The position numbers and the translations under genes are program-made. DNA of 64,000 nt from JACZYA01 sp965247455 (GTDB lineage: Bacteria > Acidobacteriota > Terriglobia > Acidiferrales > 2-02-FULL-67-57), in contig CBDFHE010000017.1 in assembly GCA_965247455.1 (NCBI GenBank), positions 186,001 through 250,000 on the forward strand. Reading direction: 5' to 3'. Each line of letters begins with the position of its first letter. Within the stretch, counting starts at the first letter, position 1. Shown here one piece after another: positions 16,673 to 25,596 of the stretch. Under the pieces are notes generated by a model. That model worked only from the letters and a program-made list of their open reading frames with translations. It searched no databases and was not told the origin of the DNA.

Positions 16673-18001
16673 ATGAATCAATCTGACCAGACCGCAGCGC
16701 CGGGGCTGCGGCGCGAGCTGCGGCTGCGCGACGCCACCGCCATTGTGGTGGGGGTGGTGATCGGGTCCGGCATCTTTCTGGTCCCGACCGACATCGCGCG
16801 GGTGCTGGCCTCACCCTGGAGCATGCTGCTGGTCTGGATGGCGGGCGCGGGACTGACCCTGGCCGGAGCACTCTCCCTGGGCGAGCTGAGCTCAATGTAT
16901 CCCGGCGCGGGCGGGCTTTACAGCTACCTGCGCGCGGCCTACGGCGACCGCGCCGGCTTCCTCTACACCTGGGCGTCGCTGCTGATGATCGGCACGGGCG
17001 CGAACTCAGTTCTCGCCGTCGCCTTCGGCATCTACAGCGCGCAACTGTTCCCGCTGGGCGCGGCGGGCGAGAAGGCGGTGGCGGTGGGCGTGGTCCTGCT
17101 GCTGGCGGGCGTGAACTGCCTGGGGGTGCGGGCGGGCAAGTGGGTGCAGAACATCTTCACGCTGGCGAAGGTGGGCGGCATCGCATTGATGTGTGCCGCC
17201 ATTTTTGCGCGCCGGGCGCCGCTGGAAGCCAACGCCGGCGCCTTCTGGCCGGAGTCGTTTGTTCCGGCGTGGACCGAGTTCGGCATCGCGCTGGTAGCAG
17301 TGATGTGGGCCTTTGAGGGCTGGGCCTGGGTGGGCTTTTCGGGCGGCGAGATGAAGAACCCGGTGCGCGACCTGCCGCGCGCGCTCTTCCTGGGAACGGT
17401 GATTCTGGCCGGGGTCTATCTGCTGGCCTCGACCGCCTACTACTCGGCGCTGACGGTGAGCGAAACGGCCGGCGCCGACCGCGTGGCGGCCGAGGCCATG
17501 ACGCGGGTGATGGGGCCGGTGGCGGCGGGGTTCGTTACGCTGCTGATTCTGATCTCCATCTTCGGCTCCCTCAACGGCTCCATTCTCACCGCCACGCGCT
17601 GCTACTACGCCACCGCCGCCGACGGGCTGTTCTTCCGCGCCTTCGCCCGCATTCATCCGCGCACACACGCCCCGGTGGTTGCCATCGTCGTGCAGGGAGC
17701 GTGGGGGGCGCTGCTGGTGCTGCTGGGCACGTTCGAGCAGTTGTTCACGGCGGTCATTTTCACGGCCTGGATTTCCTACGGGGCGGCGGTGGCCGGCGTC
17801 ATCGTGCTGCGGCGCAGGCAACCGGAGAGGTCGCGGCCCTATCGGGTGCCGGGCTATCCGTGGCTGCCGGCGCTGTTCTGCCTGGCGGCGCTCGGCATTG
17901 TCACCAGCGCTGCCGTCAGCCAGCCGCTGCACGTCGGCCTGGCTTTCCTGCTCCTCCTGGGCGGCCTACCAGTCTACAGCTACCTGCGCCGGGCCGGTTG
18001 A
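16673..18001 (+). CDS. APC-superfamily amino acid permease
   Basis: The 442-residue inner-membrane transporter has about twelve hydrophobic segments. The consensus loop GSGIFLVP in the first helix (about 29-36), which binds the amino-acid backbone in APC transporters, is present. NGSILTATRCYYATAADGLF around residues 302-321 matches the helix-8 region of LAT-like members. The likely role is amino acid uptake or exchange; the specific substrate cannot be read. The ATG at 16673 begins just before the first helix; a longer in-frame start at 16622 adds an improbable leader. No partner genes lie beside it. Confidence 0.88.
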   Translation: MNQSDQTAAPGLRRELRLRDATAIVVGVVIGSGIFLVPTDIARVLASPWSMLLVWMAGAGLTLAGALSLGELSSMYPGAGGLYSYLRAAYGDRAGFLYTWASLLMIGTGANSVLAVAFGIYSAQLFPLGAAGEKAVAVGVVLLLAGVNCLGVRAGKWVQNIFTLAKVGGIALMCAAIFARRAPLEANAGAFWPESFVPAWTEFGIALVAVMWAFEGWAWVGFSGGEMKNPVRDLPRALFLGTVILAGVYLLASTAYYSALTVSETAGADRVAAEAMTRVMGPVAAGFVTLLILISIFGSLNGSILTATRCYYATAADGLFFRAFARIHPRTHAPVVAIVVQGAWGALLVLLGTFEQLFTAVIFTAWISYGAAVAGVIVLRRRQPERSRPYRVPGYPWLPALFCLAALGIVTSAAVSQPLHVGLAFLLLLGGLPVYSYLRRAG

Positions 18002-18019
18002 GGCGCGCGCCCAGGGAAG

Positions 18020-18103
18020 CACCGCTGCGTTGTGAGCTACCACCTGGGCAGCAAATCCGGCCGTGGCCGCCGCACCCACGAACTCCTCATCCGCAACTTC
18101 TGA
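18020..18103 (+). pseudogene. Possible C-terminal remnant of a DNA methylase-like gene
   Basis: A frame reads VVSYHLGSKSGRGRRTHELL then IRNF and TGA. This resembles the C-terminal ends of some adenine-specific DNA methylases, but the assignment is from memory of pattern only. It has no start and lies directly behind the permease gene. Confidence 0.25.
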
Positions 18104-18146
18104 CTGTTTAAGTGTACACTACCACTCGATCATGTAAGGGGGATAC

Positions 18147-18830
18147 ATGCCTAATTGGTTGACAATAGTTGTCCTAGATATGGCCCAAGTTCTTTTTTCA
18201 GTTGCGCTGGGCGCGTTGCTTACTCTCTATGTGCATGACAGGTTGGAGAAAAAACAGCAGCAAATAGAGGCAGCTCGTTTAGCGGGAGCACTCAGAGCTG
18301 AACTCTCCTCTCTCGAACAGCGTTATATGGAAAGTACTGGGATAGCATTGGAAGAAGCACAAGAGTGGTCCCACTTTCTAGCCACCTGGCCGATTGAGTC
18401 CGACTACTTCACCGTGTTCAACCAAAATCCTGGCAGGCTGGGTTTGCTGGAACCGCAAGACGCTGAGGCAGTTGTGCGAACTTATGTAATCGCCAAAGGG
18501 CACTTAGATGCTATGAGGCTGTGGGTCCGTTATTGTGAAGAATTCGATCAGATGGGGAAAAAATTCCTGCTTGAATTGGACCCAGAGATTCGAAATATGG
18601 TTTTGGACCTTGGTGATAAGCGTTTAGAAGAGCTTCCAAAAGACAAACCTAAGATTCCAAAGCTGGTGGCCGAGCAACTGGACTCCGCCTTCGGCTCAGT
18701 TCCTGAATATAGAATTATTAAGTCAAAACTGAAAGCTTATTTTGGACCTCTAAGGAAAATTCACAAGGAGCTACTCGCTGAAGTCAACAAGGTGAAAACA
18801 AACCTGAAGAAGTATCAGGACCAAGCCTAA
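18147..18830 (+). CDS. Membrane-anchored coiled-coil protein, unknown function
   Basis: The 227-residue protein has one N-terminal transmembrane segment (about 5-27), then a charged helix (EKKQQQIEAARLAG) and a mostly helical soluble part with many Lys and Glu. The layout suggests anchoring in the inner membrane with a cytoplasmic coiled coil. AAGGGGG lies 6 bases before the ATG. Codon use is clearly more AT-rich than the surrounding genes, which suggests recent transfer. I recognise no family and see no functional partner nearby. Confidence 0.65.
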   Translation: MPNWLTIVVLDMAQVLFSVALGALLTLYVHDRLEKKQQQIEAARLAGALRAELSSLEQRYMESTGIALEEAQEWSHFLATWPIESDYFTVFNQNPGRLGLLEPQDAEAVVRTYVIAKGHLDAMRLWVRYCEEFDQMGKKFLLELDPEIRNMVLDLGDKRLEELPKDKPKIPKLVAEQLDSAFGSVPEYRIIKSKLKAYFGPLRKIHKELLAEVNKVKTNLKKYQDQA

Positions 18831-19621
18831 AAGGCAGTGGGTAGTCTTTCACTAATTTATGTCCCACCGGCAACCCACCGAGCAACCCCAAGACCTCTTA
18901 CTCCGCAGCCGATGGTGCTCTCTGCATTCAGCCCGCCGCATCTCACTGCGCCGCCAACTCAAAGTGATTCGACGCAAGATTGAGGTGGCCGGGCACGACC
19001 GCGCCGCCGCCCAGGGAAACAATCCGTCTGAGGCCAACCTCGTTCCAGCGCGAGCACCGCGCTGTGTGAACCCGCAAGGCCCCCGCCCTACCTGTGGGCG
19101 AGTGCAGAAGTTCCCGGTGGCAGGGGCCACCGGGCTCGGTGTGGAGGGGGAGTGGGCGCGCGGTTTTTACGGTTTTTCCGTTCGCCTTTTTGGGGTCAAA
19201 AACCCCCTCGGTGAAAAAAACCGCCGCAAAAACCGTAAAAACCGCGAAAACCTTAGACTTGAATCCCAGGGTTGGTGTAGGGAAGACGCTGGGAGGTCGG
19301 ACCGAGGGAAGCGAGAGGCGGAAAGTGGACAGCGACCCGCCTACGCCCTGCGGGCTACGGCGGGCAGGCCGGTGGACAGTGGACAGTGAAGATCAAGATT
19401 CGCGGGCCGGCGGGCAAGCCCGTGGGATGGCGAGAAGCGAAAGGCGAAAGACGGAAAAGGGCATCTAAGGAAGTAGCGGTGTATGAATGAGATAGCGGAG
19501 TCGAGCGCACCCCAGAGCAGGTGAAGAGAATCAAATCTAAGGTGGCTAACGACTTGCACCGAAAGGTAAGTATGGGTAGAATACAACTGCCCGCAGCGCC
19601 CTGGGTTTCACCAGGAGAACA
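18831..19621. other. 790-bp gap with a long palindrome and no clear gene
   Basis: Several short open frames exist but none has gene-like composition or a recognisable product. The stretch contains the recurring GGGGCCACCGGGCTCGGTG module near 19120 and the long inverted repeat at 19159-19246. Near the right end CCAGGAGAACA supplies the ribosome-binding site for the next gene. Confidence 0.5.
19159..19246. repeat. Long inverted repeat (19-bp perfect arms)
   Basis: CGCGGTTTTTACGGTTTTT (19159-19177) is the exact inverse of AAAAACCGTAAAAACCGCG (19228-19246). Between them a second pair, GGGGT/ACCCC, closes an inner hairpin. The whole can fold into an 88-bp cruciform or RNA hairpin. It is not followed by a T tract, so it is not a standard terminator. 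Confidence 0.7.
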
Positions 19622-21580
19622 ATGACTCGCACGCAGACACTAGGGATAATCTTGTCATTGGCGCTGGCCGGAGCAGGCTGCGCGGCCCACCGGGGAGCCG
19701 CGGCAGCCGGAAACGCGCCCATTCCATCCGCCACCGCCCCCCTCATCCTAAGCGAGGACGAAGCCAAAGTTCTGAGCCTGACTCGCCCGGCGCCGGAGTG
19801 GCCCGCCGAAGTTTTCCTGCTGGGCACGGGCATTCCGGAACGCATCGACCAAGTCCTGGCCGAAGCCGAAGAGGCCTTTGAGCGCGGCCAGGAGCACTAC
19901 GCCGCCGGCCACCTGGATCACGCCCGGGCCGAGTTCGACCGGGCGGTGGACGGGCTGCTGACCTCGGGGCTCGACCTGCGCGCCGACCGGCGGCTGCGCT
20001 TTGGCCTCGACCGCCTGGTGGACCGCGTCCACGAGCTGGAGCTGGCGGCCCAGCGCGAGACCCCCCTGAACGGCGACGTGCCCGCAGTGCCCGCCGCCAT
20101 TGAAGAGCTGGCGCCGCTGACTTTCCCCATCGACGCCAACTTGCGCCGCGCCGTGGATCGCGAGGTGGCCGGGCTGGGGCTCGACCTGCCGGTCACGCTC
20201 AACGACCGCGTCCTCTCGGTCCTGAACTTCTTCCAAAACAATCCCCGGGGCCAAAAGATTATCCGCAACGGCCTGCGCCGCAAGGGGCGCTACGACCAGC
20301 TGATCACTTCCATCCTGGAGCAGGAGGGCCTGCCGCGCGACCTGATCTACCTGGCCCAGGCCGAAAGCGCCTTCCACCCCCGCGCGCGCTCCCGCGTGCG
20401 CGCCAGCGGGCTGTGGCAGTTCATGAGCTGGCGCGCGCGCCAGTACGGCCTGAAGATCAACTGGTGGGTGGACGAGCGCCGCGACCCGGTCAAGTCCACC
20501 CGCGCCGCCGCCCGCCACCTGCGCGACCTCTACGACGAGTTCGGCGATTGGTACCTGGCCCTGGCCGCTTACAACGGCGGCCCCGGTCGCGTGCGCCGCG
20601 CCATCGAGCGCACCGGCCACGCCGACTACTGGGAGCTGGTCAACCGGCGTGTGCTCCCGCGCGAGACCTCCAACTTCGTCCCCACCATTCTGGCGGTGGC
20701 GCTGATCGGCAACAACCCCGCCCGCTACGGCGTCGAGGTCGAACCCGAGCCCCCGCTGGAGGTGGTCGCCGTCCCGGTGGACAAGCCCACCGACCTGCGG
20801 CGCATCGCCGAAGCCATCGGGGAAGACGTGGCGACGCTGCGGCAGCTCAACCCGCACGTGCTGCGCGGCGTCACGCCCCCAGCCTACGCCAACTTCCGCC
20901 TCTACGTGCCGCCCGGCAAAGGCCAAACGCTGACCGCGGCCCTCAAAACCATCCCCGCGGCCAAGCGCGTGCTCTGGCGACGCCACCGCGTTCGCCGCGG
21001 CGAAACCCTCTCCCAGATCGCCGAGCGCTACGGCACCTCCGCCTACGCCGTTGCCCAGGCCAACCGCCTCTCCCTGCGGAGCCTTATCTATCCCGGCCAG
21101 AGCCTGGTGATTCCCGGCGGCCGGCGGCGGCTCTCGGCCCGCCGGTCGAGCCCGCGCCGCCCCCAACGGAGCCCCAGCGGCAAAGGCACCTACACCGTGC
21201 GCTATGGCGACACCCTTTCCACCATCGCCGCCCGCCACGGCACCAACGCCCGCACCCTGGCCGCCGCCAATGGGCTCTCCCTGCGCTCCATCATCCGCGC
21301 CGGAGAACGCCTAGTGATCCCCTCGCAAACGGCTGAGCGCCGGTCGGGCGCTTCCCCGCCGGCTCAGGCCTCGGCTCCGGGCGCAGCAACTACGCCAACC
21401 ACCGCCCGCATCCATCAGGCCCGCCGGGGCGATACCCTCTGGGACCTCTCGCGCCGCTACGGCATCTCCATCTCAACCCTGCGCCGGGCCAACTCCTTCC
21501 TCTACCAGCGCGGACTCCGGGTGGGCGACCGTCTCACCATTCCTCCCCCTACTCGCCTCGCGCACACCCAAGACGATTGA
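19622..21580 (+). CDS. LysM-containing lytic transglycosylase, MltD-like
   Basis: The 652-residue envelope protein cleaves peptidoglycan to 1,6-anhydromuramyl products. The N-terminus has a signal ending in AGAGC, with Cys20 as a plausible but not perfect lipobox cysteine. A helical region (about 75-145) precedes the SLT domain (about 225-345), with catalytic Glu248 in LAQAES and the family segments ASGLWQFM and LAAYNGGPGR. Three LysM repeats follow (about 448-495, 521-568 and 594-645), each starting with a RGETL, YGDTL or RGDTL pattern, and they bind glycan. GGAGAAC precedes the ATG. It probably acts in wall remodelling during growth or division. Confidence 0.93.
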   Translation: MTRTQTLGIILSLALAGAGCAAHRGAAAAGNAPIPSATAPLILSEDEAKVLSLTRPAPEWPAEVFLLGTGIPERIDQVLAEAEEAFERGQEHYAAGHLDHARAEFDRAVDGLLTSGLDLRADRRLRFGLDRLVDRVHELELAAQRETPLNGDVPAVPAAIEELAPLTFPIDANLRRAVDREVAGLGLDLPVTLNDRVLSVLNFFQNNPRGQKIIRNGLRRKGRYDQLITSILEQEGLPRDLIYLAQAESAFHPRARSRVRASGLWQFMSWRARQYGLKINWWVDERRDPVKSTRAAARHLRDLYDEFGDWYLALAAYNGGPGRVRRAIERTGHADYWELVNRRVLPRETSNFVPTILAVALIGNNPARYGVEVEPEPPLEVVAVPVDKPTDLRRIAEAIGEDVATLRQLNPHVLRGVTPPAYANFRLYVPPGKGQTLTAALKTIPAAKRVLWRRHRVRRGETLSQIAERYGTSAYAVAQANRLSLRSLIYPGQSLVIPGGRRRLSARRSSPRRPQRSPSGKGTYTVRYGDTLSTIAARHGTNARTLAAANGLSLRSIIRAGERLVIPSQTAERRSGASPPAQASAPGAATTPTTARIHQARRGDTLWDLSRRYGISISTLRRANSFLYQRGLRVGDRLTIPPPTRLAHTQDD

Positions 21581-21629
21581 AGGCTTCCCAGCCGCCCGCC
21601 GCCGGAAATCTACCCTCTGCACTGAGGGC

Positions 21630-21658
21630 TTGACAAACTCCCAACCCTGTTCTCTAAT
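21630..21658 (+). promoter_or_regulatory. Sigma-70-type promoter for the histone-like gene
   Basis: TTGACA (21630-21635) and TCTAAT (21653-21658) are separated by 17 bp. The -35 is a perfect consensus and the -10 has four matches of six, with TxxxAT ends kept. The position is 31 bp before the start codon of the lysine/arginine-rich protein, suitable for strong constitutive expression. Confidence 0.65.
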
Positions 21659-21688
21659 GCGCCCAACTCTAGTCGGGGAAAGGTGACC

Positions 21689-22144
21689 ATGGCGTTGGAC
21701 GAATTTCGACTCAATCTAGGCGACGACGAAGGGACTTTCGGCTTCCCGGAGCGGGAAGAGATCGGCGAAGACAACCGGGAAGAAGAGCCGGCCGAGCCGG
21801 GCCTGGGGGCGCCCGCACCGGTCGCCGAGGCGCCGCCTGCTTTTACGCCCCCGCCGCCTCCGGCTCCCGTCCGCCCCGCTCCCAAGCCCAAGGCTAAGAA
21901 GAAGCGCAAGCCAAAGGCCAAGGCGAAGCGGAAGGCAAAAGCCAAAGCCCGGCGCAAAGCCAAACCAAAGCGCAAGGCCAAGCCGAGGCGCAAGGCGAAA
22001 GCCAAGGCGAAGCGGAAAGCGAAGAAGAAGGCTCGCAGAGGAAAGAAAAGAGCCCGTCGCAAGAAGAAGACCACTCGCAAGCGCCGCGCCGCCAGAAGAA
22101 AGAAAAAGAAGACGGCCCGCCGCCGTCGTAGGCGCCGTAGCTAG
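21689..22144 (+). CDS. Histone H1-like lysine/arginine-rich protein
   Basis: The 151-residue protein has three parts: an acidic head (1-37, many Glu and Asp), an Ala/Pro linker (38-66), and a tail of about 85 residues made almost wholly of Lys, Arg and Ala, with KAK/RRKAK-type repeats and a final run of Arg. Such tails bind DNA or RNA without sequence preference, as in bacterial H1-like (Hc1, AlgP) proteins. The acidic head may shield the tail or recruit a partner. GGGGAAAGG precedes the ATG; an upstream GTG two codons earlier is less well placed. Low complexity prevents a firm family call. Confidence 0.7.
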   Translation: MALDEFRLNLGDDEGTFGFPEREEIGEDNREEEPAEPGLGAPAPVAEAPPAFTPPPPPAPVRPAPKPKAKKKRKPKAKAKRKAKAKARRKAKPKRKAKPRRKAKAKAKRKAKKKARRGKKRARRKKKTTRKRRAARRKKKKTARRRRRRRS

Positions 22145-22347
22145 CCCCCCCCAGAGGCGAGGTACCCTCACCCTATTCAGTGGGGCAGACCTGCCTTTGG
22201 GTGTGTGTGCCCCCCCAATCAACCATTTAACCGATTAACCAGTCAACCGATCCTCCACCTCCCTCCATGCACTCCTGCCCCAACCGCCGTACAATGGATA
22301 TGAGAGTTCCCTCTGGGTTCGAGTCAGGGACGGGGCCTTAGTAGTCA

Positions 22348-24876
22348 ATGCAGCGCCGCTCACTAATCGAATACCTCAACCTCTTCCACCGGCACGGCTC
22401 GCAAACCGCCTACGTCCACCAGCGCGGCTACCGCACCCTGCGCTGGTCCTATCGCCAAATCGCTGAGACCGCCTGCCAGTTCGCCCGCGAGCTGGAAGCC
22501 CGCAACATCTCCACGGGCGACCGCGTCCTGCTCTGGGGCGAGAACTGTGCCGAGTGGGTGGTGGCGTTCTTCGGCTGCGTGCTGCGCGGCGCAGTCGTGG
22601 TGCCGATGGATTGCATCGCAGCAAAAGATTTCGTCCAGCGGGTCGCGCGCGAAGTGGACGCCAAACTCCTCGTCTGCTCCCGCCCGCAAGCGCGGCAAGC
22701 GCCCGCCCTGCCGGTTCTGCTGCTCGAAACCCTGCCGCAAACGCTGGCGCGCCACTCGCGCGCGGCCTATCCCTCGCCGGAGCTGAGCCACCAGGACATG
22801 CTGCAAATCATTTTTACTTCCGGCACCACCGCCGACCCCAAGGGCGTGGTCCTCTCCCACGGCAACCTCCTCGCCAACCTCGATCCGCTCGAAACCGAAA
22901 TCCGCCCCTACCTGAAATACGAGCGCCTCGTCCATCCCATTCGTTTCCTGAATCTGGTTCCGTTGAGCCACGTCTTCGGCCAGTTCCTGAGCCTGTTCGT
23001 CTCGTCGCTGCTGGCCGGAACGGTGGTATTCCAGCAACGCCTCAACCCCTCGGACGTTCTGCGCACCCTCAAGCGCGAACGGGTCTCCGCCCTGGTCACC
23101 GTGCCGCGCTTGCTGGAAACCCTGCGCCACAAAATCGAGCGCGACTCCGAAGCCGCCGGCCGCTTGAACTGGTTCCGCCAACAGATCGAAGCCGCCCGGG
23201 ACGAGCGTTTCTACCAACGCTGGTGGCGCTTCCGTCGCCTCCACCGCCAGTTGGGCTGGAAGTTCTGGGCTTTCGTCTGCGGCGGCGCCACCCTCGACCG
23301 CGACACCGAGACCTTCTGGAAGCGCCTGGGCTACGCGGTCGTCCAGGGCTACGGCTTGACCGAAACCACCTCCCTCGTCAGCGTCAACCATCCCTTCAAG
23401 CTGGCCGCGGGCTCCATCGGCAAAGCCCTGCCTGGACGCGAGCTCAAGCTCGACCCCGGCGGCGAAATCCTGGTGCGCGGCGAGAACATCGCCGCCGGCT
23501 ACTGGCACGGCCGCAAGCTCCAACCGGTGCAGGGCCGGGAAGAATGGTTCCACACCGGCGACCTCGGCGCGCTCGACCCCGACGGCAACCTCTATTTCAA
23601 GGGACGCAAGAAGAGCGTCATCGTCACCGCCGAGGGCCTGAACATCTACCCCGAAGACCTGGAAGCCGCCCTGCGCCGCCAGCTCCAAGTGCGCGACTGC
23701 GTGGTGGTCGGCCTCCCCCGCGACGGAAACGAAGAGTCCTGCGCCGTCCTCCTCCTGCGCGCTGCCGGTAATCCCGAAGCAATTGTCCAGCGCGCCAACC
23801 AATCCCTGGCCCCCTACCAACACATGCGCCGCTGGTTCCTCTGGCCCGACCAGGACTTCCCCCGCACCTCCACCCACAAACCCCGTACCAATCTGATTCG
23901 GGAAGTAGTGCAGGCACACACCGAGCAGCGCGCCGCGGCGCCTGCCCCGCCCACCGGCACCCTGGCCGACCTGATCGCCCGCGCCACTGGGCGCGCGCCC
24001 GCTCGTCTCTCCCCCGACGCCAACCTCGAAACCGACCTCAACCTGAGTTCCATTGATCGGGTGGAGCTGCTCAGCGCGCTCGAAGACCACTATCAAGTTG
24101 AATTGAGCGAAACCCGCTTTTCCGCCGCCACCACCGTCGGCGAGTTGGAGCAAATGCTTCACCAACCCCTCGCCCGGCGACCTGAGTACCACTACCCCCG
24201 CTGGCCGCAGCGCTGGCCCATCACTTGGCTCCGCCTGGCGGTGTACTACCTGCTGACTTGGCCTGCCACCCTCCTGCTCGGCTACCCGAAAATCACAGGG
24301 CGTCGAAACCTGCGCGGCCTGCGCGGCCCGGTCCTCGTCATCTGCAACCACATTACCAGCATAGACCCCGGCATCATTCTGGCAGCCTTACCCGCGCGCT
24401 TCCGGCACCGGCTGGCGGTGGCGATGGAAGGGGAGCACCTGCAAGCCCTGCGCCGTCCGCCCACCGACGCAAACTTCCTCCGCCGCTGGCTCGACCAGGC
24501 AACCTACTATTTGGTCGTTGCGCTCTTCAATGTTTTTCCCTTGCCGCAACTGTCCGGCTTTCGCCAAAGCTTTTCCTTCGCCGGAGAATCGGTTGACCGT
24601 GGCTACAGCGTCTTGGTCTTCCCCGAAGGCGCACTGACCAAAGACGGCAAGCTGGCGCCCTTCCGCGCCGGCGTCGGCCTGCTGGCCTCGAACCTCCGCC
24701 TCCCCATCGTCCCGCTGCGCATCGACGGCCTGTTCGAGCTGAAGCAAACCGGCAAGAAAATCGCCCGCCCCGGCGCCGTCAAAGTCACCATCGGCTCCCC
24801 CCTCACCTTTGAGCCCGACACCGACCCCGTCCTCATCGCCCGCCAACTCGAAACCGCCGTCGCCTCCCTCGGCTGA
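22348..24876 (+). CDS. Acyl-AMP ligase / acyl carrier / PlsC acyltransferase fusion
   Basis: The 842-residue protein joins three activities. An AMP-forming acyl ligase (about 1-520) has FTSGTTADPKG at 156-166 and the later GYGLTETTS and TGDLGALD motifs. A carrier domain (about 535-610) has Ser568 in LNLSSID as the likely phosphopantetheine site. A C-terminal PlsC domain (about 640-842) has NHITSID with H668 and D673, and FPEGALT. A fatty acid could be activated, loaded on the built-in carrier and passed to a lysophospholipid or glycerol phosphate. E. coli Aas has the domains in reverse order and uses a separate ACP. The neighbours give no further hint. Confidence 0.85.
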   Translation: MQRRSLIEYLNLFHRHGSQTAYVHQRGYRTLRWSYRQIAETACQFARELEARNISTGDRVLLWGENCAEWVVAFFGCVLRGAVVVPMDCIAAKDFVQRVAREVDAKLLVCSRPQARQAPALPVLLLETLPQTLARHSRAAYPSPELSHQDMLQIIFTSGTTADPKGVVLSHGNLLANLDPLETEIRPYLKYERLVHPIRFLNLVPLSHVFGQFLSLFVSSLLAGTVVFQQRLNPSDVLRTLKRERVSALVTVPRLLETLRHKIERDSEAAGRLNWFRQQIEAARDERFYQRWWRFRRLHRQLGWKFWAFVCGGATLDRDTETFWKRLGYAVVQGYGLTETTSLVSVNHPFKLAAGSIGKALPGRELKLDPGGEILVRGENIAAGYWHGRKLQPVQGREEWFHTGDLGALDPDGNLYFKGRKKSVIVTAEGLNIYPEDLEAALRRQLQVRDCVVVGLPRDGNEESCAVLLLRAAGNPEAIVQRANQSLAPYQHMRRWFLWPDQDFPRTSTHKPRTNLIREVVQAHTEQRAAAPAPPTGTLADLIARATGRAPARLSPDANLETDLNLSSIDRVELLSALEDHYQVELSETRFSAATTVGELEQMLHQPLARRPEYHYPRWPQRWPITWLRLAVYYLLTWPATLLLGYPKITGRRNLRGLRGPVLVICNHITSIDPGIILAALPARFRHRLAVAMEGEHLQALRRPPTDANFLRRWLDQATYYLVVALFNVFPLPQLSGFRQSFSFAGESVDRGYSVLVFPEGALTKDGKLAPFRAGVGLLASNLRLPIVPLRIDGLFELKQTGKKIARPGAVKVTIGSPLTFEPDTDPVLIARQLETAVASLG

Positions 24877-25101
24877 ACTTTCCGCCGAGAGACTCCGGGC
24901 GGCAGGTGCCTGCCTACCCTGCCTACCGCAGGCAGGCCGCCCGCCTCACCTCCCTCGGAAACCCGGCTAAGCCACGCGCGTAAGAAATGCTCAAGAACTG
25001 GTGGGGCAGACATTCCTGTCTGCCTCTCCCCCGCCGCCCCTATACTTTCTCAGTTGTGTGGATTATCATGGCAGTTCAGACGAACCGAAGGAGAAACCCC
25101 G

Positions 25102-25422
25102 ATGAACTGCACGGCGCCCGGCCCCCAACCCGCTTCCGACCCCAGCGGTCGCACGGTCAAATGCACGAAATTCCAAAAGGAACTCCCGGGTCTGCCTGAG
25201 CCGCCCTGGCCCGGCGAGCTGGGCCAGCGCATCTTCGACAACGTCTCCCAGGACGCCTGGGCGCTCTGGAAAGAGCACGCCAAGATGATCCTGAACGAAT
25301 ACCGCCTCACCCCCTGGGCGCCTGAGTCCCAGGAAATTCTCGAAAAGGCGATGGAGGAGTTCTTCTTCGGCGAAGGCGCCGTCCTCCCGCCCGACTACGT
25401 TCCCCCCCAACAGAAAGCTTGA
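25102..25422 (+). CDS. YggX-like Fe(II)-trafficking protein
   Basis: The 106-residue protein matches the YggX family, which protects iron-sulfur clusters and limits oxidative damage. Conserved features are CTKFQKELPGL with Cys21, PWPGELGQRIFDNVSQDAW and the helix MEEFFFGEG. The family cysteine sits near the start; here a 17-residue extension precedes it. AAGGAGAAACCCC places the ribosome-binding site before ATG 25102, so a longer in-frame start at 25054 is unlikely. It stands as a single gene. Confidence 0.82.
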   Translation: MNCTAPGPQPASDPSGRTVKCTKFQKELPGLPEPPWPGELGQRIFDNVSQDAWALWKEHAKMILNEYRLTPWAPESQEILEKAMEEFFFGEGAVLPPDYVPPQQKA

Positions 25423-25472
25423 GCCCCCAGGAGTAGTGGATCAAATCAATATGTAAACCCTGCTCGAAAACC

Positions 25473-25501
25473 TTGGCTCTATTGTGGCATCATAGTACTA
25501 T
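25473..25501 (+). promoter_or_regulatory. Possible promoter of the antitoxin-toxin operon
   Basis: TTGGCT and TACTAT are 17 bp apart in an AT-rich patch about 100 bp before the antitoxin start. Each box has four matches to consensus. It is the best candidate upstream of the pair, but no operator repeat could be recognised. Confidence 0.35.
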
Positions 25502-25596
25502 ATGAGGAGGGTCAAGCATGGATGAGGGTAGCCAGTCAACCCCAAGAGGTGCTTGATGAAAGTCCCAGATAACTTACTCCCCTGGAAATCGAGGCT

